Assembly: GCF_018388445.1 (NCBI RefSeq)
Contig: NZ_CP074405.1
Span: forward strand, 1,426,001 to 1,490,000
Length of the DNA stretch: 64,000 nucleotides
Direction of reading: 5' to 3'
Source: Cellulomonas wangleii
GTDB taxonomy: Bacteria > Actinomycetota > Actinomycetes > Actinomycetales > Cellulomonadaceae
Part shown: one piece after another, positions 27,974 to 36,321 of the stretch
How the letters are laid out: the number at the start of each line of letters is the position of its first letter
How positions within the stretch are numbered: position 1 is the stretch's first letter
The notes under the pieces: generated by a model
What the model saw: the letters and a program-made list of their open reading frames with translations, nothing else
Database searches by the model: none
Told to the model about the DNA's origin: nothing
Translations under genes and position numbers: made by a program

Positions 27974-29443
27974 TCAGCGCGCGCCCATGAGCAAGCCGGG
28001 CGCGAACACGGTCGGCGCCAACCCCAGGGACCCGGCCAGCGAGACGCACCCGTGGCACGGGTCCATCGGACCGTGCGGCAGGTACGTCGCCTCCCCGACC
28101 GTGCAGATGGCGCCGTCCGGCATCCCGACGAGCGACGTGGGCTCCGGCTCGCCCGCGGCAGCCGCGTGGTCCGACCTGGCGGTGAGCGCCCGTGACATGG
28201 CGCTGACCGGCGAGCACCCACGGACGTCGTACTGCAGCCATGGGCCGGTGTCACGCACGGCTGCGTCCAGCCAGTCGGTGAACCACTCGGTGAACGACGA
28301 CGCGACCTGGGTGGTCTCTCCGGCCGACCCGGACGCGTCCAGCCAGACGGTCCCCCGCCGCTGCCCCTCGAGCGCGAGCACCCAGGCGTTGCCGCACCCC
28401 GCGTGCGCGAGTGGGACGACGTCGCCCGCCCGCCGCAGCGGCAGCAGCCCGTACCCCGGGCCCGCACCCGGGCCGGCGACCCGCAGGAGGAAGTCCCGCA
28501 CGTCGTTCGGCAGCGGGCCGGTCCCGGCCTCCACCGCCGCGAGCTGCTCGTGGTCCAGCACCGGCCCGAGCCGGCCGCCGTGCACGGTCCAGCCCTGCCA
28601 GCCGGCCGCCTGGCGGGGCGTACGCCGCTCGGCCAGGCCGTCGAGGGTCCGCTGGACGGCCTCGCGCGTCACGGGCGCCGGCGGGTCGAGGGGCACCAGC
28701 ATCGCGAGCTCACGCAGCAGCGCGGCGTCGTCGCCGGACGCGAGCCCCACCGGGTCGTCGAGGAGGCCGGTCGTCGTCCAGTCGGCGCCGTGGACCTTGA
28801 GCTCGACCGTCCGGGAGCTCGGCCACTGGGCCACGAAGAGGCTGACGAGCGCGGCGTCGTCGCCCTGGAGCAACGGCAGGCACCCGACATCGCCGATCAA
28901 CGGCGGCAGCAGGAACGGCGTGCCACCGAGGGCCTCCCGGAACTCACCGAGCCGCACCACCGCGTCCGGCCCGGCGGGCCCACGGTCCAGCCCTGCCACG
29001 ACGAGCCCGAACCGTCGCCCGTCGAGCACGACCTGGCAGCGCACCACCGGGTGCGCGGCCGACGGCTCGCGGCCGGCGATCGCCCCGAGCAACGCCGACA
29101 CGAGGCCCGCCAGGGAGTGGCCGCCCTGGGCGACGGCTTCCTCCTCGCTGGGGCCGTACCCGGGCACCGACGTGAAGACCGGCGTGCTGCCCAGCCTTCC
29201 ACCGGACAGCTGGAAGAAGCACGCCGCCTGCCGCTGCCGGCCCAGGTCGGTGACCACGGGGACGTGGCACAGCACGGTCAGCTCAGGACCGACGACACGC
29301 GCCGTCCCCTCCACGACCTGCGCCCCGTCGAGGTGCTGCGCCACGACCGCGGCGAGCAGCGCGTCGTGCGACACCGGCGCCGGACGCTCGGGCTCCCTGC
29401 CGTGCCCGTCGGGTCCGGGGGGCTCGCGGCGGCGTCCGAACAC
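27974..29443 (-). CDS. SMI1/KNR4 (SUKH)-like protein with unrecognised N-terminal domain
   Basis: The 489-residue protein has no signal peptide. Residues about 20-300 form a domain I cannot name, with blocks ELTVLCHVPVVTDLGRQRQAACFFQLSGG and SRTVELKVHGADWTTTG. Residues about 310-430 look like a SUKH fold: LAAVEAGTGPLPNDVRDFLLRVAGPGAGPGYGLLPL, then LALEGQRRGTVWLDASG and FTEWFTDWLDAAV. The end carries CHGCVS. SUKH proteins are often immunity proteins against secreted toxins, but no toxin gene is adjacent. GTG 29443 (VFGRRREPP) is the best start, because residues further upstream look like a shadow translation. Confidence 0.75.
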   Translation of the reverse strand: MFGRRREPPGPDGHGREPERPAPVSHDALLAAVVAQHLDGAQVVEGTARVVGPELTVLCHVPVVTDLGRQRQAACFFQLSGGRLGSTPVFTSVPGYGPSEEEAVAQGGHSLAGLVSALLGAIAGREPSAAHPVVRCQVVLDGRRFGLVVAGLDRGPAGPDAVVRLGEFREALGGTPFLLPPLIGDVGCLPLLQGDDAALVSLFVAQWPSSRTVELKVHGADWTTTGLLDDPVGLASGDDAALLRELAMLVPLDPPAPVTREAVQRTLDGLAERRTPRQAAGWQGWTVHGGRLGPVLDHEQLAAVEAGTGPLPNDVRDFLLRVAGPGAGPGYGLLPLRRAGDVVPLAHAGCGNAWVLALEGQRRGTVWLDASGSAGETTQVASSFTEWFTDWLDAAVRDTGPWLQYDVRGCSPVSAMSRALTARSDHAAAAGEPEPTSLVGMPDGAICTVGEATYLPHGPMDPCHGCVSLAGSLGLAPTVFAPGLLMGAR

Positions 29444-29614
29444 GCGTCCATCCTGGCAGCGTCGGGCGGGTGAGGTCGAGGCTCTCGCCCGTTCTCCCTG
29501 GACCCTGCTCGGACCACGGTGCGCGCACGGTCCGCCCGGGCCCTTGCGTGTCCCGGCGGGCATGCCGCGGCGCAGCGCGTCACGATGTCGTCACCTGTCG
29601 AGGACGGAGCGGTG

Positions 29615-31213
29615 ATGGCCGACGAGCGGAGCGGGTCCCCGGAGCGGGACGGCACGGGCGAGGCAGGACGGGCCGCCGACCCCGGTCCGCAGGGCGGCGG
29701 CACCGTGGACCGCTCGACCCGCGCCGACGACGAGTTCGACGTGGTCGTCCTCGGTGCCGGGGCGGTGGGGGAGAACGTCGCGGACCGCGCGTCGCGCACG
29801 GGGCTGCGCGTCGCCGTCGTGGAGCCGGCGTTGGTCGGCGGCGAGTGCTCCTACTGGGCGTGCATGCCCTCCAAGGCGCTGCTGCGGCCCGGCGACGCGC
29901 TCGCCGCGGCGCGCGCGGTGCCCGGCGCGGACGCCGCGCTGACCGGTGACCTCGACGTCGCGGCCGTGCTGGCCCGCCGCGACGAGGTCGCCGCCCACTG
30001 GGACGACGCCGGGCAGGTCGCCTGGGTCGAGGGTGCCGGGCTGACGCTCGTGCGGGGGCACGCGCGGTTCACGGGGCCGCGCACACTCACGGTCGAGAGG
30101 GCCGACGGGACCGCCCGCCCGTTGCGCGCCCGCCACGCGGTGGTCGTGGCCACCGGGTCGGTCGCCGTCGTGCCCGACGCCTTCGCGGGCGTGCGGGCGT
30201 GGACCAGCCGCGAGGCGACGTCCGCGCACCGGGTGCCCCCGCGGCTCGCCGTCGTCGGCGGTGGCGTGGTGGCCACCGAGATGGCCACCGCCTTCGCGGA
30301 CCTCGGCAGCGAGGTCACGGTGCTGGTGCGCGGGCGGCGGCTGCTGCCGGCGGCCGAGCCGTTCGCCGGGGACGCCGTGGCGCGCAGCCTCACCGACCGC
30401 GGCGTGCGCGTCGCGTTCGGCGCGTCCGTGACGTCCGCGTCGCGCGACGAGGAGGGCGTGCACCTGACCGTGGAGCGCGCGGGCGACGACGGCGCGCCGG
30501 GCGCCGCCGACGTCGTCACGGTCGACGAGGTGCTGGTCGCCACGGGTCGCCGACCGGCCACGGACGACCTGGGGCTCGAGGTGCTCGGCCTGCGACCGGG
30601 TGATCCGCTGGCCGTGGACGACCGGTTGCAGGTGACGTCGGTCGAGGGTGGCTGGCTGTTCGCGGCGGGCGACGTCACGGGCCGCACGGCGACCACCCAC
30701 CAGGGCAAGTACGACGCCCGGGTGGTGGGGGACGTCGTGGCCGCCCGGTTCGACCCGCGGGACCCGGGCGCCGTCTCGGACGACCCGGCGGGGCTGTCCC
30801 GTGCCGCCGAGGCCGCCGCCGCGCCCTGGAGCCGCTACCGCGCCACCGCCGACGCGGCGGCGGTGCCGCAGGTCGTCTTCACCCGGCCCCAGGTGGCCTG
30901 GGTCGGGCGGACCGAGGCGGCGGCGCGTGCGGAGGGGCTGGACGTCGAGGTCCTGTCCTACGAGCTGGGTGACCTCGCCGGTGCCACCGTCACCGCGGCG
31001 GACTACGCGGGCCGGGCGCAGCTCGTCGTGGACCGCGCGCGCGACGTGGTGGTCGGGGCGACGTTCGTCGGCCCGGACGTCGCCGACATGCTGCACGCGG
31101 CGACCGTCGCGGTCGTCGGGCAGGTGCCGCTCGCGCGGCTGTGGCACGCGGTGCCCTCGTACCCGACCCTCAGCGAGGTGTGGCTGCGGCTGCTGGAGGC
31201 GGCGGGTCGCTGA
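29615..31213 (+). CDS. FAD-dependent pyridine nucleotide-disulfide oxidoreductase
   Basis: The 532-residue protein has the FAD-binding motif VVLGAGAVGENVA (about 45-57), the redox disulfide GGECSYWACMPSKALL (Cys78 and Cys83), the NAD(P)-binding VVGGGVVATEMA, the second FAD motif GWLFAAGDVTG and the C-terminal dimer-interface region LWHAVPSYPTLSEVWL. It resembles lipoamide dehydrogenase, mercuric reductase and mycothione reductase. The His-Glu pair is spaced as HAVPSYPTLSE, so the substrate is uncertain. About 40 low-complexity residues precede the FAD domain. ATG 29615 is chosen for GGAG six bases upstream, and ATG 29585 is possible. Confidence 0.9.
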   Translation: MADERSGSPERDGTGEAGRAADPGPQGGGTVDRSTRADDEFDVVVLGAGAVGENVADRASRTGLRVAVVEPALVGGECSYWACMPSKALLRPGDALAAARAVPGADAALTGDLDVAAVLARRDEVAAHWDDAGQVAWVEGAGLTLVRGHARFTGPRTLTVERADGTARPLRARHAVVVATGSVAVVPDAFAGVRAWTSREATSAHRVPPRLAVVGGGVVATEMATAFADLGSEVTVLVRGRRLLPAAEPFAGDAVARSLTDRGVRVAFGASVTSASRDEEGVHLTVERAGDDGAPGAADVVTVDEVLVATGRRPATDDLGLEVLGLRPGDPLAVDDRLQVTSVEGGWLFAAGDVTGRTATTHQGKYDARVVGDVVAARFDPRDPGAVSDDPAGLSRAAEAAAAPWSRYRATADAAAVPQVVFTRPQVAWVGRTEAAARAEGLDVEVLSYELGDLAGATVTAADYAGRAQLVVDRARDVVVGATFVGPDVADMLHAATVAVVGQVPLARLWHAVPSYPTLSEVWLRLLEAAGR

Positions 31214-31235
31214 CCCGCCGCCTCCCGCGGGTCGG

Positions 31236-32246
31236 TCAGTCGTCCGTGGCTGCCAGGGAGCCGTCGGACGAGGTCACGAGCCCCACCGCCGCGTCACCCT
31301 GCCGTACCGCCTGGCCGATGAGTGCGAAGTCGTAGGACTTGAACTCGCCGACCGACAGGTCGTACGTCTCCTCGAGCCCCACCTGGCAGAACGGCCGCTC
31401 GGGGCACTCCGGCGGGCCGGCGAGCACGACGTCGCCGCAGGTGGCGGCGAGGTCGGACAGCGTCTGCAGGTCGTGCTCCTGGGCGAACTCCCCGGTGACG
31501 GCGAACGCGTTCTGGTCCTGCGCGTCCGACGCCTCGCCGACGACGATCCCGCTCTCCTCGGCCAGGGGTGTCAGGGCGGTCACGGTCTCGTCCACGTCGC
31601 TGGACGCCACGGTGGGTGCGTCGGCGCCGTTGACCTGCGCGTTGAGGAACGTTGCCAGCGTGGCGGCGTACTCCGGGACCGCCGCCAGCTCACCGGACTG
31701 CAGCGCGGGCAGGTACGTCTCGCGGGCACCGATGGTCTGGGCCCGGGCGTCGAAGCCGGCGCTGCGCAGCACCTCGGCGTAGATCTCCGCCAGCGTGATG
31801 CTCTCGGAGAAGTTCGCCGCACCGATCGTCAGCGACGTGCCCGTGCCGGTGCTCGCGTCGTCCGCCGCCAGGCCCTCCTCGGCGACGAACTCTCCTGCGA
31901 CCTCGGTGGAGGTGCGCCGGTCGACGTCCACGGCCTTGTTGAGACCGATGAGCCGTTCGGTGTCGAGCGCGGCCGAGACGGAGTCGAGGAGCTCGACGGC
32001 CTCGGGGTGGTCGGCGGCCACCTGGGCGTTGACCGCCGGGATGATGTTGTCGGCGTTCTGCAGGCCCTTGTCGTCCTCGAGCACGACCAGGCTCTCGCCG
32101 GCGATCGGCTCGCAGGCCGGCAGGTCGGAGCCGGCGGCGGCCGTCTCGGCCTGACCGCCGCCGGACCCGGGTGTGCCGCAGGCGCCGAGCGTCAGGGTGA
32201 GGGCGGCGAGGACGCCGAGGGTGCGGTGGCGCGGGCTGATGCGCAT
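31236..32246 (-). CDS. osmoprotectant ABC substrate-binding lipoprotein, apparently circularly permuted
   Basis: The 336-residue protein has a lipobox (LTLGAC, Cys23). Its OpuAC-type domain is in two pieces in swapped order. Residues about 53-125 (LVVLEDDKGLQNADNIIPAVN... LIGLNKAVDVDRRTSTEVA) correspond to what is normally the C-terminal end of these proteins. Residues about 138-336 (LTIGAANFSES ... VGLVTSSDGSLAATDD) correspond to the usual N-terminal bulk. The last residues (SDGSLAATDD) would read straight into LVVLEDDKG in an unpermuted protein. It probably binds glycine betaine, choline or a similar solute for the permeases next to it. Confidence 0.88.
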   Translation of the reverse strand: MRISPRHRTLGVLAALTLTLGACGTPGSGGGQAETAAAGSDLPACEPIAGESLVVLEDDKGLQNADNIIPAVNAQVAADHPEAVELLDSVSAALDTERLIGLNKAVDVDRRTSTEVAGEFVAEEGLAADDASTGTGTSLTIGAANFSESITLAEIYAEVLRSAGFDARAQTIGARETYLPALQSGELAAVPEYAATLATFLNAQVNGADAPTVASSDVDETVTALTPLAEESGIVVGEASDAQDQNAFAVTGEFAQEHDLQTLSDLAATCGDVVLAGPPECPERPFCQVGLEETYDLSVGEFKSYDFALIGQAVRQGDAAVGLVTSSDGSLAATDD

Positions 32247-32318
32247 CGGAGGTCTCCTGTCGAGGGTGGGCCGGGTGCGGCGGGCTGTGGAGCGGTCGAC
32301 CTCGGACGGTCGGAGGGA

Positions 32319-33113
32319 TCAGGGGGCGCTGCGGGCCCCGGGCTCCCCGGTGGTGGTGGCGGGCACGGCGGTGGCGGGTGTGGCGGTGGCAGGCACGCGG
32401 TGGCGGTGGGGGCGGACGTCGGCGCGCTCGTCCGCGGTCGCGGCACGGCCGCGCCCGCGCAGGCCGCGCGGGGTCACCGCGCGCTCGACCACGGCGAGCA
32501 GCCCCTCGACCACCAGGCACAGCGCCGCCACGAGGATGCCGCCGGCCAGTGCCTTGCCGTACCGCTGGGTGGCGAAGCCGCTCACCACGATGGTTCCCAG
32601 GCTCGTGCCCCCCACGAGGGCGGCCAGCGGCACCGTCGCGAGCACCTGCACGGTGCCCGTGCGGATGCCGGCGGCGAGCAGCGGCAGGGCGAGCGGCACC
32701 TCGACGGTCCACAGCGCGCGGGCGCCCGACATGCCCAGGCCTCGTGCCGCGTCCCGCACGTCGGGGTCGACGCCGCCGACGCCGGTGACGGCGTTCGCCA
32801 GGACCGGTGGGACGGCGAAGACCGCGCACGCGATGGCGGTCGCCGTGCTGCCGAACCAGCCGGCGGCGGCGAGCAGGGTCAGCAGCGCGAGCGTGGGCAG
32901 CGCGCGTGTCGTGTTGGCCACCACGACGCCGACGGTCGCGCCGCGCCCCCGGTGGCCGAGCCACAGCCCCACGGGCAGGGCCACCACCAGCGCGATCACC
33001 ACGGCGACCGCGGAGATCGCCAGGTGCGTGCCCGCCAGGGCGAGCACCCCCTGGCGGCCGGTCCAGTTGAGCGGGTCGTTGAGCCAGCGCAGCGCCTCGG
33101 TCAGGACGTCCAT
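32319..33113 (-). CDS. osmoprotectant ABC transporter permease (OpuC type)
   Basis: The 264-residue protein has about five to six membrane helices and the binding-protein-dependent permease loop DVRDAARGLGMSGARALWTVEVPLALP. TLGTIVV-like and ATVPLAALVGGTSLG segments are typical of OpuCB/OpuCD. The C-terminal 40 residues are Arg/His/Pro-rich and cytoplasmic. Its ATG lies within the last 13 bases of the preceding permease gene, so the two are coupled and form the channel. The gap of 72 bases to the binding-protein gene suggests one transcript. Confidence 0.92.
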   Translation of the reverse strand: MDVLTEALRWLNDPLNWTGRQGVLALAGTHLAISAVAVVIALVVALPVGLWLGHRGRGATVGVVVANTTRALPTLALLTLLAAAGWFGSTATAIACAVFAVPPVLANAVTGVGGVDPDVRDAARGLGMSGARALWTVEVPLALPLLAAGIRTGTVQVLATVPLAALVGGTSLGTIVVSGFATQRYGKALAGGILVAALCLVVEGLLAVVERAVTPRGLRGRGRAATADERADVRPHRHRVPATATPATAVPATTTGEPGARSAP

Positions 33114-33832
33114 GCGGCCTCCTGCGAGCCGACGGCGTCGCGCGCGGCGGGCCGGGTGCGTGAGCCCCGTCGCCATGGCGTCAGGACGCGACCCAGGAGC
33201 GCGAGGGCGAGGTCCGCGACGAGGGCCAGCACCAGGCAGAGCACCGTGGCCGTCATGATCTCGGCGTGGTAGCCGCTGCGGAAGCCGCGGAACATCAGCT
33301 GCCCGAGCCCGCCGTAGCCGACCACGACGCCGACGGTGGCCAGCGCGACGGTGCTGACGGTCGCGAGCCGCAGGCCGGTCACGACGGCGGGCACGGCCTG
33401 CGGCAGCTCGACCGTCAGGAGCAGGCGCAGCCGCCCGTACCCCATGCCGCGCGCGGCGTCCCGGACCGCGGGGTCGACGCCCTGCAGCCCGACCAGCACG
33501 TTGCGGACGAGCACGAGCAGCGCGTAGACGACCAGCCCGATGAGCACCGTGGTCCGCCCGATGCCCGTGGCCGGCGCGAGCAGCGCGAACAGCGCGAGGG
33601 ACGGGATGGTGTACAGCACCCCGGTGGCCGCCAGCACGGGACCGGCCAGGCGGGGGCGCAGGTGGGCGAGCGCCGCGAGCGGCAGCGCCACGACCAGGGC
33701 GATGAGCACCGCCTCGGCGGTCAGCGACGCGTGCTGCTGGGTGTAGCGCAGCACGTCGCTCCCGTTGCGCTCGAGGTACTCCCACGAGAACCACGGGTTC
33801 GTGGCGGTCGCCAGCACCTGCGCGGTCGGCAT
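33101..33832 (-). CDS. osmoprotectant ABC transporter permease (OpuC type)
   Basis: The 243-residue permease has about six helices and the loop AVRDAARGMGYGRLRLLLTVELPQAVPAVVTGLRLATVSTVALATVG, very typical of OpuCB/ProW relatives. ATG 33832 (MPTAQVLATATNPWFSWEYL) is preferred over the in-frame GTG at 33862, because TAGGTT lies seven bases upstream of the ATG on this strand. It is the first gene of the permease-permease-binding protein operon and diverges from the ATPase gene 95 bases away. Confidence 0.92.
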   Translation of the reverse strand: MPTAQVLATATNPWFSWEYLERNGSDVLRYTQQHASLTAEAVLIALVVALPLAALAHLRPRLAGPVLAATGVLYTIPSLALFALLAPATGIGRTTVLIGLVVYALLVLVRNVLVGLQGVDPAVRDAARGMGYGRLRLLLTVELPQAVPAVVTGLRLATVSTVALATVGVVVGYGGLGQLMFRGFRSGYHAEIMTATVLCLVLALVADLALALLGRVLTPWRRGSRTRPAARDAVGSQEAAWTS

Positions 33833-33839
33833 GCGCCCG

Positions 33840-33845
33840 AACCTA
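33840..33845 (-). promoter_or_regulatory. TAGGTT -10 box of the permease operon
   Basis: On the minus strand TAGGTT is followed by seven bases and the ATG at 33832. It sits inside the alternative longer frame, which argues against that longer start. Confidence 0.45.
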
Positions 33846-33913
33846 CTGACGACCTCGGACACCCGCGCGGTGAGCGCCGGGCGGGCCGCCTCGCGGGTGT
33901 CGGCACGTGCCGC

Positions 33914-33919
33914 TAGCGT
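33914..33919 (+). promoter_or_regulatory. TAGCGT -10 box of the ATPase gene
   Basis: TAGCGT is followed by eight bases and the GTG at 33928. Together with 33840-33845 it defines a compact divergent promoter region. Confidence 0.45.
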
Positions 33920-33927
33920 CGCTGCCC

Positions 33928-35016
33928 GTGACCACGTCCGCGCGCACCGGGCCGACCCGCGGGTCGGCCGTGCCCGCGTCGCCGGGTGCCGCCATCCGGT
34001 TCGACGCGGTCCGCAAGGAGTACGCGGGCTCGGTCGCGGTCGACGACCTGACCCTCGAGGTGCGCGAGGGGGAGCTGCTGGTGCTCGTCGGGCCGTCGGG
34101 CTGCGGCAAGTCCACGACGCTGCGGATGGCGAACCGCCTGGTGGAGCCCACGTCCGGGCGCATCGTGCTGGGCGGGGAGGACGTCACGGACGTCGACCCC
34201 GTGGCGCTGCGCCGCCGCATCGGGTACGTCATCCAGAACGTCGGGCTCTTCCCCCACCGCACGGTGGCCCAGAACGTCGCGACCGTGCCCCGGCTCCTCG
34301 GGTGGGACCGGCGGCGCGCGCGCGAGCGTGTCGACGAGCTGCTGACCCTCGTGGGGCTCGACCCGCAGCGGTACGCGCGGCGCTGGCCGCACGAGCTGTC
34401 CGGCGGCGAGCGCCAGCGCGTCGGCGTCGCCCGCGCCCTGGCCACCGACCCGCCCGTGCTGCTGATGGACGAGCCGTTCGGTGCGGTCGACCCCGTGGGC
34501 CGGGCGCGGCTGCAGCAGGAGTTCGCCCGGCTCCAGCGGGAGCTGGGCACCACCGTGATGATGGTCACGCACGACATCGACGAGGCGGTGCGCATGGCGG
34601 ACCGCGTGGTCGTCCTCAGCCGCGGTGCGCGGGTCGAGCAGCTGGCGGCCCCGCTCGACGTCGTCGCCCGGCCGGCGTCGCCGGCCGTCGCGGACCTGGT
34701 GGGTCGCGGTCGGACCGCGCGCCTGCTGGCGCTCGGCCGTCTCGAGACCGCCGACCTGGACCCCGGCACGCCGCAGGGCACGGGGGTGGGCACGGACACG
34801 GAGCAGTCCGCCGCGGGCCCGTCGGTGCGGCCCACGGTGCGCCTCGGCGCCGAGCTCGGGGACGTCGTCGCCGCCCTGACCGAGGTCGCCGACGCCCTGG
34901 ACGGCGGCCGGCTGGACGTGCTCGACGCCGACGGCCGTGCGGTGGGCACGGCCTCGCCGGGCAGCGTCGTGCGCGCGCTGCACCGACTGACCGCGTCGGA
35001 GGACGCCGAGGCCTGA
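33928..35016 (+). CDS. osmoprotectant ABC transporter ATPase (OpuCA type)
   Basis: The 362-residue protein has Walker A GPSGCGKST (about 54-62), the Q-loop YVIQNVGLFPHRTVAQNV, the signature LSGGERQRVGVARAL, Walker B VLLMDEPFGAVD and the switch VTHDIDEAV. The sequence matches QAT-family ATPases such as OpuCA and ProV. The C-terminal 110 residues are poorly conserved-looking and contain at most one CBS-like stretch (LDVLDADGRAVGTASPGSVVRAL), not the usual tandem CBS pair. It is divergent from, and partners with, the two permeases and the binding protein. Confidence 0.93.
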   Translation: MTTSARTGPTRGSAVPASPGAAIRFDAVRKEYAGSVAVDDLTLEVREGELLVLVGPSGCGKSTTLRMANRLVEPTSGRIVLGGEDVTDVDPVALRRRIGYVIQNVGLFPHRTVAQNVATVPRLLGWDRRRARERVDELLTLVGLDPQRYARRWPHELSGGERQRVGVARALATDPPVLLMDEPFGAVDPVGRARLQQEFARLQRELGTTVMMVTHDIDEAVRMADRVVVLSRGARVEQLAAPLDVVARPASPAVADLVGRGRTARLLALGRLETADLDPGTPQGTGVGTDTEQSAAGPSVRPTVRLGAELGDVVAALTEVADALDGGRLDVLDADGRAVGTASPGSVVRALHRLTASEDAEA

Positions 35017-35110
35017 GCCGGTGCGGGGTCCCGCCCCCGGGACGCCGACGCGTCGTCGTCACGTCCCCGGACGGTCACGCGCCCGGTGCGTGCACGTCAC
35101 ACGCCGTGGG

Positions 35111-35116
35111 TACAGT
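35111..35116 (+). promoter_or_regulatory. TACAGT -10 box, probable leaderless start
   Basis: TACAGT is followed by six bases and the GTG at 35123, with no ribosome site between them. Confidence 0.5.
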
Positions 35117-35122
35117 GCGGAC

Positions 35123-36046
35123 GTGAGCGAATCCACCGCGCGCCTCGCCCTCGCGACCTGCGCCCAGCTGCCGGACCTCGACCCCGACGACCTGCCGCTG
35201 CGCGACGCGCTGGCCGCGCGGGGCGTCCCCACGGACGTCGTGGTGTGGGACGACCCGACGGTCGACTGGGCCGCCTACCCGCACGTCCTCATCCGCTCGA
35301 CGTGGGACTACACGGACCGTCCCGCCCAGTTCGCCGACTGGACGCGGCGCGTGGAGCGCACCTCCACGCTGTTCAACCCGGCGGACGTCGTGGCCTGGAA
35401 CATCGACAAGGCGTACCTGCGGGACCTCGAGCAGCGTGGCGTCCCGATCGTCCCGACCATCTGGCTCGACCCGGAGCGCAACCTCAACGCGCGCGCCATC
35501 CACACCCGGTTCCCGGCGTTCGGTGACTTCGTCATCAAGCCGACCGTCAGCGCGGGCTCGCGTGACACGGGCCGGTACGACGCGGGGGTGACCCCGTCGC
35601 GGTCCCTGGCCATCACGCACGCCAAGAACCTGCTCGCCGTGGGTCGGCGCGTGATGCTGCAGCGCTACCTCACGCAGGTCGACACCCAGGGCGAGAGCGC
35701 GCTGGTCTACGTCGACGGCGAGTTCAGCCACTGCGTGCGCAAGGAGCCGCTGCTCGAGGGGCCGTACCGGGCGGGGGAGAAGGAGGGCGTCCTGTTCCGC
35801 GAGCGGGTCCTGGCCGCCCGTGACGCCACCGAGCAGGAGCGCGCCGTGGCCGACATGGTCGTCTCGGAGCTGGGCAAGATCTTCCCCGACCGTGCACCGC
35901 TGCTCTACACCCGCGTCGACCTCATCCCCGACGACGAGAACCAGCCGGTCGTCCTCGAGGTCGAGCTGGCCGAGCCGTCCCTGTTCTTCGAGCACGCCCC
36001 CGGGGCCGTGGAGCGGTTCGCGGACGCGGTGCGCGCCCGACTGTGA
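35123..36046 (+). CDS. ATP-grasp domain protein (RimK/glutathione synthetase-like)
   Basis: The 307-residue protein has an N-terminal pre-ATP-grasp region (TCAQLPDLDPDDLPLRDALAARG, then LIRSTWDYTDRPAQFADW). Its ATP-grasp core includes FVIKPTVSAGSRDTGRY, a phosphate-loop region, VMLQRYLTQVDTQGESALVYVDGEFSHCVRK and the metal-binding VLEVELAEPSLFFEHAPGAVERFADAV. The family joins a carboxylate to an amine with ATP. The layout resembles the ATP-grasp enzymes related to cycloserine DcsG and glutathione synthetase. The substrate is unknown. The GTG start is set by the TACAGT box. Confidence 0.88.
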   Translation: MSESTARLALATCAQLPDLDPDDLPLRDALAARGVPTDVVVWDDPTVDWAAYPHVLIRSTWDYTDRPAQFADWTRRVERTSTLFNPADVVAWNIDKAYLRDLEQRGVPIVPTIWLDPERNLNARAIHTRFPAFGDFVIKPTVSAGSRDTGRYDAGVTPSRSLAITHAKNLLAVGRRVMLQRYLTQVDTQGESALVYVDGEFSHCVRKEPLLEGPYRAGEKEGVLFRERVLAARDATEQERAVADMVVSELGKIFPDRAPLLYTRVDLIPDDENQPVVLEVELAEPSLFFEHAPGAVERFADAVRARL

Positions 36047-36112
36047 CGCGTCCGTCACGCGTCACAGCGGTCCACCGCGGCGCCGCGTGACGACCAGGGC
36101 CCCGGTACCCGC

Positions 36113-36118
36113 TACACT
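36113..36118 (+). promoter_or_regulatory. TACACT -10 box upstream of tRNA-His
   Basis: TACACT lies 80 bases before tRNA-His and no other gene starts between them. The -35 box is not clear. Confidence 0.35.
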
Positions 36119-36197
36119 CGTCGTCGGCCCGGCGCTCGCGTCGGACCAGGTGCCGTGGCACGGCTCCCTCCGGGGAGCGGTGCGGACCGGCACCGCG

Positions 36198-36273
36198 GTG
36201 GCTATAGCTCAGTAGGTAGAGCACCTGGTTGTGGTCCAGGGGGTCGCGGGTTCAAGTCCCGTTAGCCACCCCA
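36198..36273 (+). tRNA. tRNA-His (anticodon GUG), CCA encoded
   Basis: Acceptor GTGGCTA/TAGCCAC, anticodon loop TTGTGGT with GTG, and T loop TTCAAGT. A G at 36197 can pair with C73 as the extra G-1 of histidine tRNAs. CCA follows at 36271-36273. Confidence 0.95.
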
Positions 36274-36277
36274 CGTG

Positions 36278-36309
36278 CGCAGGGCGCCGACTCCGGTCGG
36301 CGCCCTGCG
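36278..36309. terminator. tRNA-His/orn bidirectional terminator
   Basis: A 14-bp perfect stem with a TCCG tetraloop lies five bases after the tRNA and 12 bases from the convergent orn stop codon. Confidence 0.8.
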
Positions 36310-36321
36310 GCGTTCCCGGGG

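Noticed and set aside
27987-29615. A 542-codon plus-strand frame opposite the SUKH-like gene
   Set aside because: It is Ser/Pro/Thr/Arg-rich and lacks a recognisable domain or ribosome site. The minus frame has ordinary hydrophobic and acidic composition and a SUKH-like region.
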